From: Halosolutus gelatinilyticus
GTDB lineage: Archaea > Halobacteriota > Halobacteria > Halobacteriales > Natrialbaceae
Direction: 5' to 3'
Assembly: GCF_023028105.1 (NCBI RefSeq)
Contig: NZ_CP095491.1
Span: 1,798,001 to 1,862,000 of the forward strand
DNA: 64,000 nucleotides
A program made the translations under genes and the position numbers. Positions 58,200-64,000 of the stretch are shown piece after piece (position 1 is the stretch's first letter; each line of letters starts with the position of its first letter). The notes beneath the pieces are model-generated. The model saw only the letters and a program-made list of their open reading frames with translations. It searched no databases and had not been told where the DNA came from.

Positions 58200-58243
58200 G
58201 ATCGATCGCCTCAGTTAACCTCGAACTCGATCGCTGCACCCTG
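58200..58243 (+). repeat. 44-bp direct repeat, thiolase copy
   Basis: This copy includes the genuine 3' end of the thiolase gene (stop at 58211-58213) and 11 nt downstream of it. Identity with the copy at 58078 is complete over 44 bases, indicating a recent duplication. Confidence 0.85.
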
Positions 58244-59347
58244 ACCGAAGCCGACGCAGAGCGTCGCGAGGCCGAGTCCGCCGTCCCGGCGTCGCAGTTC
58301 GTGGATCAGCGTCACGGGCAGGCGCGCGCCGGAGGCGCCCAGCGGGTGGCCGAGCGCGATCGCGCCGCCGTTGACGTTGAACCGCTCGGGATCGGCGCCG
58401 AGTTCGTCCCGAGAGTAGACGGCCTGGCTGGCGAACGCCTCGTTGAGTTCCACGAGATCGTACTCCTCGATATCGCGGCCGTTGCGCTCGAGCAAGCCGC
58501 GGGTGGCGGGCACCGGGCCGATCCCCATCACGGTCGGGTCGACGCCGGCGACGTTGTTCATGCCGACCTCGGCGAGGATTTCGAGGTCGTGCTCCTCGGC
58601 GAACGCCTCGCTCGTCACCAGCAGGGCCGACGCCCCGTCGGAGATCTGGGAGGCGTTGCCGGGCGTGACGGTCCCGTCGGACTTGAAGACCGTCGGCAGT
58701 TCGGCCAACTTCTCCTTCGTGGTCCCCGGTCGGATGCCCTCGTCCTCGGAGACGGTACCGTCCTCGGTCTCGATCGGGACGATCTCGCCGTCGAACCGAC
58801 CCTCCTCGGTCGCCTCGGCGGCGCGCTGTTGGCTCCGGGCGGCGTACTCGTCCTGTTTCTCGCGGCTGACGTCGTACTCCTCGGCGACCTTCTCGGCGGT
58901 CATCCCCATCTGGAGCTCGCCGATGTTGTAGAGTTCGGCCAGTCGCGGGTGGACGTTATGGGTGTTCTCGCCCATTGGAACCCGGCTCATCGACTCCACG
59001 CCGCCGGCGATGACGGCGTCGCGGTTCCCCGCGGCGATCGCGTCCGACGCGGAGATGACCGCCTGCATCGAGGAGGCGCACCAGCGGTTGATCGTCGTCG
59101 CGGGGACGTTCTCACCCAGTTCGGACAGGAGGGCGATGACGCGGGCCAGGTTGTTGCCCTGCTCGCCGCGCTGCTGCGCGCAGCCCCACATGAGGTCGTC
59201 GATCTCCTCGCCCGAGAGCCCCGTCTCCGCGAGAATCTCGTCGATCAGCGGCACCGAGAGGTCTTCGCTGCGAACGTCGGCGAAGACGCCGTCTTCTTTC
59301 CCCTGCGGCGTTCGAACTGCCTCGACGATGACCGGTGTCTGTGTCAT
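58211..59347 (-). CDS. Acetyl-CoA C-acyltransferase (thiolase)
   Basis: 378 residues. The nucleophilic C90 is in [11 protein letters not shown], followed by [28 protein letters not shown] with the catalytic His, and CVGFGQG near the C-terminus complete the active site. The enzyme cleaves or forms 3-ketoacyl-CoA; with the ligases and MaoC gene it fits fatty-acid breakdown. The ATG at 59347 is preferred because a TATA-like GGATTTAAGTTCG lies about 20-32 nt upstream; an earlier in-frame ATG at 59368 would fall next to that box. Confidence 0.93.
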   Translation of the reverse strand: MTQTPVIVEAVRTPQGKEDGVFADVRSEDLSVPLIDEILAETGLSGEEIDDLMWGCAQQRGEQGNNLARVIALLSELGENVPATTINRWCASSMQAVISASDAIAAGNRDAVIAGGVESMSRVPMGENTHNVHPRLAELYNIGELQMGMTAEKVAEEYDVSREKQDEYAARSQQRAAEATEEGRFDGEIVPIETEDGTVSEDEGIRPGTTKEKLAELPTVFKSDGTVTPGNASQISDGASALLVTSEAFAEEHDLEILAEVGMNNVAGVDPTVMGIGPVPATRGLLERNGRDIEEYDLVELNEAFASQAVYSRDELGADPERFNVNGGAIALGHPLGASGARLPVTLIHELRRRDGGLGLATLCVGFGQGAAIEFEVN

Positions 59348-59424
59348 ACCGTACCGGATGTCCTTCACGAACTTAAATCCGGTACAACTCTACGGGACGG
59401 GCTCGCGGTTTACGCGCTCTACTT

Positions 59425-59444
59425 GGTGAAATCGGCGTTTCACC
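59425..59444. promoter_or_regulatory. Inverted repeat in thiolase/propeller divergent promoter
   Basis: GGTGAAA and TTTCACC are perfect 7-bp arms with a 6-nt centre, located between the divergent thiolase and beta-propeller genes. The TGAAA...TTTCA core recalls the palindrome before acyl-CoA ligase 1 (39777) but with different spacing. A TATA-like TTTGTTTATC follows at about 59452-59461 for the propeller gene. Confidence 0.5.
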
Positions 59445-59484
59445 TACCGCTGTTTGTTTATCACAGTGATACGATAGCTCGTAC

Positions 59485-61467
59485 ATGGCAGATAGAACGA
59501 CGGTACTCGCGATCGCGCTCGCCGCGTTGCTCGTCGGGTCGGCGATCGGTGCCGGACTCGCGGGCGTGTTCGACGGAACGCCGACCGCAAGCGCGGAGCG
59601 AGAGGAACCGGAATCCGACCGAACCCCGCTTGACGGCTCGGATGCCCCCGAACTCTCGACGTTCGAGTCCGACGAGGCGTTCGCCGCGTACTTCCAGAAC
59701 GATCGATCGGGCGCCTACATCATGGGCGGGTCGACGAACACGAGCGGCGGTGCTGACGACGCAGCGGTCGAAACAGACGCCGCTGAAGCGGCTGACGACG
59801 GCGGCGGCGCGAACGGTGCCGACGGTGACGCTGCCGCCGCCCGCTCTTCGTCAGGCGACGAGGCCGCCGGCGATCGTCGCCACTCCGAAACGAACGTCCA
59901 GGAGGCGGCGCTCGACGAGCCGGACGTCCTGAAGACCGACGGCGAGTCGGTCTACTACGCGAACGTCCGGTACGTCTCGCGCTGGGACGAGACGTCCGTC
60001 GTCGACGTGCGCGATCCCGCGAATCCGGAGACCGTCGGCTCGATCCCGATCTCGGGCCAGCTACTGCTCGCCAACGACACGCTCGTCGTCCTCGGCCACG
60101 ACCAGGTCGCCGGCTACGACGTGAGCGACCCGGCGAACCCCGAGGAACTGTGGCGCAAGACCCTCGACGCGCGGATCGAGACCGCGCGCCTCTACGACGG
60201 CGACCTCTACCTCGTCCTCGTCGATCGGCCGGGTAGCAACCCGTGTCCGATCGAACCGCTCGAGGGCGAGCCCATCGACTGCACCGACATCGTCCGACCG
60301 AACGCGCCGTCCGACGCCGACGTCGTCTACACCGCGATGCGCGTCGAGCCGGCGTCTGGAGACGTCGAGAGCGAGGAGAGCGTCGTCGGCTCCCAGCGCC
60401 ACGCGGCGACGTACGTCTCCGAGAACGCGATCTACCTCTCGTACACCCGCTCGACCCCCGAGTACGACCTCATGCAGTCGTACCTGGCGAGCGGCGACGC
60501 CGCCGACCTGTTCGACCGGGAGACCCGCGATCGCCTCCGGACGCTCGACGAGCTCGACATCTCCCACCGCGCGAAGACCGTCGAGCTCCGCGAGATCCTC
60601 GACGACTGGTTCCAGGGGATGGACGACGACGAACGCAGGGACGCCCGACAACGCTTGGACGAGGGTCTGAAGTCGTACGTCGAAGAAAACCACCGGAACC
60701 TCACCCGAACCGGGATCGTCAGGATCGATATCACCGCCGACAACCTGACCGCCGACGGCAGCGGCGAGGTACCGGGTTATCCGCTCAACCAGTTCTCGAT
60801 GGACGAACACGACGACCACGTCCGCATCGCGACGACGATCCCCGGAAGCCACGGCGTCGACTCCGAAAACGACGTCTACGTCCTCGATTCGAACATGGAG
60901 GTCGTCGGCGAGGTGACGGGCCTCGGCGTCGACGAGCGGATCTACTCCGTCCGCTTCGAGGGCGACGAGGGGTACGTCGTCACCTTCCGAGAGATCGATC
61001 CGTTTTACACGCTCAACCTCTCCGATCCGACGAACCCGACCGTCGACGGCGAACTCAAACTGCCGGGCTTCTCCGAGTACCTCCATCCGCTCGAAGAGGA
61101 CCTCGTACTCGGCGTCGGCCAGGAGGAGCGCCAGCCCAAACTCTCGCTGTTCGACGTGACCGATCCCGCGGACCCGATCGAACGCGACTCAGTGATCCTC
61201 GACGACGAGCACTACAGCGACGTCAGCCGAACGCACACCGCCTTCCTGCAGGACGAAGAGCACGGCGTCTTCTTCGTCCCCGGCAGCGAACACAGCTACG
61301 TGTTCAGCTACGAGGGCGGCGAACTCGAAGAGGTCGCCCGCGTCGACGTCGGCGGCCACGGCACCCGCGCGATGTACGTCGACGACTACCTCTACGTCTT
61401 CGGCGAGAGCGAGGTCGTCGTCCTCGACGAGACGACCTGGGAGGAAGTCGAACGGCTCGAACTCTAA
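59485..61467 (+). CDS. Secreted beta-propeller domain protein
   Basis: 660 residues. A hydrophobic N-terminal segment (about 7-27) serves as signal or anchor. An acidic, Ala/Gly-rich low-complexity stretch (about 85-135) leads into a large domain with YDVSDPANPEELW, LNLSDPTNPTVDGELKLPG and FDVTDPADPIERDS repeats, ending SYVFSYEGGELEEVARVDVGG. This is the secreted beta-propeller family (PF09826-like) known from haloarchaea and some bacteria, function undefined. A helical insertion (about 330-400) interrupts the blades. A TATA-like TTTGTTTATC lies about 24-33 nt upstream. Confidence 0.82.
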   Translation: MADRTTVLAIALAALLVGSAIGAGLAGVFDGTPTASAEREEPESDRTPLDGSDAPELSTFESDEAFAAYFQNDRSGAYIMGGSTNTSGGADDAAVETDAAEAADDGGGANGADGDAAAARSSSGDEAAGDRRHSETNVQEAALDEPDVLKTDGESVYYANVRYVSRWDETSVVDVRDPANPETVGSIPISGQLLLANDTLVVLGHDQVAGYDVSDPANPEELWRKTLDARIETARLYDGDLYLVLVDRPGSNPCPIEPLEGEPIDCTDIVRPNAPSDADVVYTAMRVEPASGDVESEESVVGSQRHAATYVSENAIYLSYTRSTPEYDLMQSYLASGDAADLFDRETRDRLRTLDELDISHRAKTVELREILDDWFQGMDDDERRDARQRLDEGLKSYVEENHRNLTRTGIVRIDITADNLTADGSGEVPGYPLNQFSMDEHDDHVRIATTIPGSHGVDSENDVYVLDSNMEVVGEVTGLGVDERIYSVRFEGDEGYVVTFREIDPFYTLNLSDPTNPTVDGELKLPGFSEYLHPLEEDLVLGVGQEERQPKLSLFDVTDPADPIERDSVILDDEHYSDVSRTHTAFLQDEEHGVFFVPGSEHSYVFSYEGGELEEVARVDVGGHGTRAMYVDDYLYVFGESEVVVLDETTWEEVERLEL

Positions 61468-61541
61468 GGGTCGGTTTCCCCGCTATCTCGGGCGATCGGC
61501 TCCGTTCACATTCGAATGGTGCTCCGAGCAGCCGCATTCGA

Positions 61542-61810
61542 GAACACCACGAAAGCCCCTGCCGGTTTCCGGTCGAGGGCCTCGCTGCGCGCTTCCCTCA
61601 CTTCGTTCGGTCAGTGCTTACTTCGTCCGTCTTCCCGGAAACCGGCAGGGGCTTTCATTCCCACCCGTGTCGGCTTGCCGGTCAGCCACTGTGGGTGGGA
61701 ATGAAAGGGGCTGGGCCGCTCGGCGATCCCGGACGAAGTAAGCACCGCAGCGAAGTGAGGAGCGCAGCGAGTCCTGGGAGTCGAGCGGCCCAGGGGCTTT
61801 CGTGGTGTTC
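61542..61810. repeat. Multi-hairpin palindromic element (MITE-like)
   Basis: The 269-bp element is bounded by perfect 20-bp inverted repeats (61542-61561 and 61791-61810). Inside are three successive hairpins: a perfect 22-bp stem 61551-61572/61635-61656, a 15-bp stem 61652-61666/61693-61707, and a 12-bp stem 61711-61722/61782-61793. The loops of the first and third both carry related sequence (CTTACTTCGTCC and its complement). It fills most of the 432-nt gap between the propeller gene and the DUF5806-like gene. No coding sequence or target duplication is visible. Confidence 0.7.
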
Positions 61811-61899
61811 AAGGCGGTCGCATATCCATTCCACTACGGTCTGATCGACGGCGAGAATCGAAGGGAACCCTTTTGCGTTCCGTTTCGGAATGCCACTCT

Positions 61900-62640
61900 A
61901 TGGACGGCAACGAGACAGTCGATCGGTCCGGGCCCGATCGGCCGGACCGCGACGGCGATCGATCGGTCGGAACGGCTGCGGATGCCGAGACTCCGACGGA
62001 GGCCCGCGACGACGGTGACGACGGCACTGCCGTCGACGAAACCGACGCGACGGCCGCCGAGACGGACGCGACCGAGCGCGACGCCGCCGCCGACGCGGAG
62101 AGCGCGGCGATGCCGGGCGTTCCGGACCCCGAGCCGGAGGGATCCGACGTCCCTGAGGACGTCCGAAAGTACGCCCGCTTCAAGAAGATGGACGGCGCCC
62201 AGTACGATCGGGTCAACGAGTTCCTCCGCGATCGAACGTACGTCACGGCCCGCGAATGGGCGATCGCCCGGCTCTGCTCGGACTTTCGGACGGAGACGGG
62301 CGTCGAGATGACCAAGATCGGGGAAAACCTGCCCGAACTCGTCCCCTTCATGACCGACACGTACACACCCCAGGCGGTCAACCAGGCGCGATCTTCGTTC
62401 GAGGAGAAGGTGCGCAAGGCCGGCGCGACCTTTCTGTACGGCGCGATGTGCGACTTCTTCACCGCCGAAGAGCTCGACGACGTGATGTACGAGGCGACGG
62501 AGGTCGCGAAGTTCCTCCTCGAGGTCGAGGGCGTCGATCTCTCCGTCGAGGAGGAACTCGAGGCCGAAGAGCGCATCTCGTCGGTGATGCGGGAGGTCCG
62601 GGCGGCGAGCGAAGAATTGCGGGAACAGGACGAGGAGTAG
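61900..62640 (+). CDS. DUF5806-like haloarchaeal protein
   Basis: 246 residues from the ATG at 61900. The first 85 are low-complexity, rich in Asp, Ala and Thr. A conserved-looking helical domain then follows (about 90-225) with YARFKKMDGAQYDRVNEFLR, VTAREWAIARLCSDFRTETG and MTKIGENLPELVPFMTDTYT. I recall this as a haloarchaeal family of unknown function (DUF5806). The MTKIGENLPELV segment resembles a short helix-turn-helix, so DNA binding is possible but unproven. No membrane segment. Confidence 0.6.
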   Translation: MDGNETVDRSGPDRPDRDGDRSVGTAADAETPTEARDDGDDGTAVDETDATAAETDATERDAAADAESAAMPGVPDPEPEGSDVPEDVRKYARFKKMDGAQYDRVNEFLRDRTYVTAREWAIARLCSDFRTETGVEMTKIGENLPELVPFMTDTYTPQAVNQARSSFEEKVRKAGATFLYGAMCDFFTAEELDDVMYEATEVAKFLLEVEGVDLSVEEELEAEERISSVMREVRAASEELREQDEE

Positions 62641-62721
62641 CGACCCTCCGCCGGACGGGCCGCGGGACAGGGCGACGAGTGTTCGTCCGGTCGTGCGGAT
62701 AATGTGGATGGATCCTGATGG

Positions 62722-62880
62722 CTACACGTCCTCGAAAAAGGCGGGAGACACGCGACAGCCACAGGGGGCCGCGATCCCGTCCGTCGGGCCGATGACGGTG
62801 ACGATCGAGATCGGCGTCGAACAGTAGGGGCAATTGACGAACGGCCACGCCTGGTTGCCCGCCTCGAGATCGTCGCTCAT
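62722..62880 (-). CDS. Small zinc-ribbon-like protein
   Basis: 52 residues. Four cysteines occur as CPYC and CGC (plus a preceding aromatic stretch AWPFVN), consistent with a small zinc ribbon. The ATG at 62880 begins MSDDLEAGN; the longer upstream frame is basic and not conserved. Such tiny zinc-finger proteins are frequent in haloarchaea and often essential for unknown reasons. It converges with the DUF5806-like gene. Confidence 0.6.
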   Translation of the reverse strand: MSDDLEAGNQAWPFVNCPYCSTPISIVTVIGPTDGIAAPCGCRVSPAFFEDV

Positions 62881-63616
62881 CGTGATCGCGCCTCGTCTCG
62901 CGGCCGGCGACGGCGCGGGGCTGCGGGCGGTCGCGGCGAGCGATTCGGCGGTTTCGGTCGACAGGCTTCCCCCGGCGAAACGTGTGCAACCATGGCTTCG
63001 ATCGGTAACTCGGAAGCTGCGTCGCGGCGGTGCGCCGGAGACGGTTCGCTGTCCGTCCCGAGCGGCGACCGCGTACGGCTTCCATGTGACGAATCGTGCC
63101 ACACTCACTTATGTCTATGTGTGATTACCAAAAACCATGTCTCCGATGCTACCGAGTAACGCGTGTCGACCTCGGTACCGATCGGTTTCGGAGCGGCGCT
63201 CGATCGCGTCGCGGATCGCCGATCGGCGGACGCTCGGCTCCAGGTCGCTGCGGAGGCATCCGGAGAACGCTCGTCCCGCGGTGACGCCGCGTGCGAGGCG
63301 AGAACCGCTCCGCTCGCACGATCCGTGTCCCTGTTCCCTGTCGAGACCGCACCGGGCCGTCCGACCCGGCGGGACGCCACCGGCGTTCAGACGTGTTCCG
63401 GCGCAGGCCATATATTTTCCGACCATTTTCAAGAACGAAGTATCGCAAGACGGAGCGGTGATACGGTTCCCGACTCGACGGCCCACGAGACCGCTCGAAT
63501 CGCCGCCAGACGGAGCAACGGGCCGGATCCGTCGCTCCTCGGACGAACCCGTCGTCGCGGCAGCTCGTAGACGCAGTGGTTGTGGACGCCGGACGATCGG
63601 CTGGGCGTAAACCGGA
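62881..63616. other. 736-nt region without recognised gene
   Basis: Between two minus-strand genes. Open frames exist on both strands but all are Arg/Ser-rich with no conserved motif. An isolated AT-rich patch, CCATATATTTTCC near 63408-63420, looks like a promoter on either strand; a small RNA or short peptide could start there. Nothing can be named. Confidence 0.4.
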
Positions 63617-64000
63617 TCAGGAGTCCCGCGGACCGCCCCGCTCGCCGGTCTCGTCGACGCGCTCGAGGACGATCGACTCGGCGTCGGGATCCGCGTCGAC
63701 GAGCGCGTCCTCGACCGCCCGTCGAAGTCGGTCGGGGTCGGTCGATTCGCCGCCGTCCCGAACGCTTCCGACGGACGACGGATCGAACGGGACTCCGAGC
63801 GCGTCGTAGACGGCGTCGAGGACGGCCGCGAGTTCGTCGCGGTTGGCGACGAGCACGATGCCGGCGACGAGCGCGGCGTCGCGCCGAACGCGCTGGGCGA
63901 TCCCGACGACTTTCCGCCGGGTTCCGGCGGCGCCGATCGTCGACAGCGAGTGCGTGCCGGGACAGAAGGAGTCGGCCGGTTCGCCCCGCTCGACGTCGAG
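63617..64000 (-). CDS. Lipoate--protein ligase-like protein, C-terminal part (truncated by window edge)
   Basis: The frame is open to the window end, giving 127 residues of the C-terminal part. ADSFCPGTHSLST and RRKVVGIAQRVRRDAALVAG match the biotin/lipoate A/B ligase family as seen in haloarchaea, with the Lys of KVVGIAQ as lipoyl-AMP-contacting residue. The tail is acidic. The N-terminal half and the start codon lie beyond the window. Confidence 0.75.
   Translation of the reverse strand, partial: LDVERGEPADSFCPGTHSLSTIGAAGTRRKVVGIAQRVRRDAALVAGIVLVANRDELAAVLDAVYDALGVPFDPSSVGSVRDGGESTDPDRLRRAVEDALVDADPDAESIVLERVDETGERGGPRDS

Noticed and set aside
61536-61816. Target-site duplication flanking the palindromic element
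   Set aside because: Bases just outside the 20-bp terminal repeats differ on the two sides, so transposition cannot be claimed from this copy.
63115-63486. 123-codon minus-strand frame upstream of the zinc-ribbon gene
   Set aside because: Arg/Ser/Gly-rich without conserved blocks, and overlapped by equally long frames on the other strand; not distinguishable from non-coding DNA.

Overview
The window is a chromosomal segment of a halophilic archaeon (class Halobacteria, probably a Natrialbales/Natrialbaceae-type lineage). The evidence is a very GC-rich sequence encoding strongly acidic proteins, an archaeal RNA polymerase operon with rpoB split into B'' and B', and haloarchaeal families: a HTH_10/bacterio-opsin-activator regulator, a HalX protein, and relatives of DUF5781, DUF5806 and DUF7504. 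Several promoters carry a TATA-like box about 25-30 nt before the start codon, which fits leaderless transcripts.

Layout. 1-4.4 kb: end of an ABC-2 type permease, a protein-L-isoaspartate methyltransferase and a large receiver-GAF-HTH_10 regulator. 4.6-6.0 kb: a decayed Tat-lipoprotein gene, then two identical tRNA-Asp genes with degenerate tRNA-Asp 3'-end fragments between and beside them. 6.2-14.4 kb: rpoH-rpoB''-rpoB'-rpoA'-rpoA''-nusA. 14.5-17.3 kb: a small membrane protein, an aldehyde dehydrogenase and a V4R-like protein. 17.6-18.7 kb: rps12-rps7. 18.7-24.7 kb: an AT-rich island with two paralogous CHAT (caspase-like) proteases, a HalX protein with a degenerate receiver, a 42-residue membrane peptide and a DUF7504-like protein. 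24.9-28.2 kb: a HExxH protein and elongation factor 2. The usual rpo-nusA-rps12-rps7-fusA block is therefore interrupted twice.

28.3-47.3 kb is mixed housekeeping: a MaoC hydratase, serS, a tandem PhoU/RCK_C protein, a Tat lipoprotein lodged between two copies of the PhoU gene's 3' end, an SDR, an Lrp/AsnC regulator, a CheY-like protein, two overlapping crcB genes behind a well-formed fluoride riboswitch, a CDF metal exporter with a palindromic operator, an MBL-fold protein, two tandem acyl-CoA ligases, a CPA-type antiporter fused to RCK, and two MgtE half-transporters. 47.4-64 kb holds a PQQ-like propeller, a tungsten aldehyde ferredoxin oxidoreductase, an MFS transporter, a broken patatin gene, an ethanolamine ammonia-lyase operon (eutB-eutC-eutA), a secreted acidic repeat protein, a thiolase, a secreted beta-propeller, a 269-bp multi-hairpin palindromic element, a DUF5806-like protein, a small zinc-ribbon protein and the end of a lipoate-ligase-like gene.

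The strongest candidate for an undescribed system is the CHAT/HalX/DUF7504/small-membrane-peptide island at 18.7-24.7 kb. It combines two intact His-Cys protease dyads with a sensor-like protein, a receiver that has lost key residues and a one-pass membrane peptide, as expected of a regulated proteolysis or cell-suicide module. The clearest regulatory discovery is the fluoride riboswitch at 37.5 kb. Metabolically, the eut operon would turn ethanolamine into acetaldehyde and ammonia without any microcompartment shell genes in view; the nearby AOR and the more distant aldehyde dehydrogenase could take up the aldehyde (inference).
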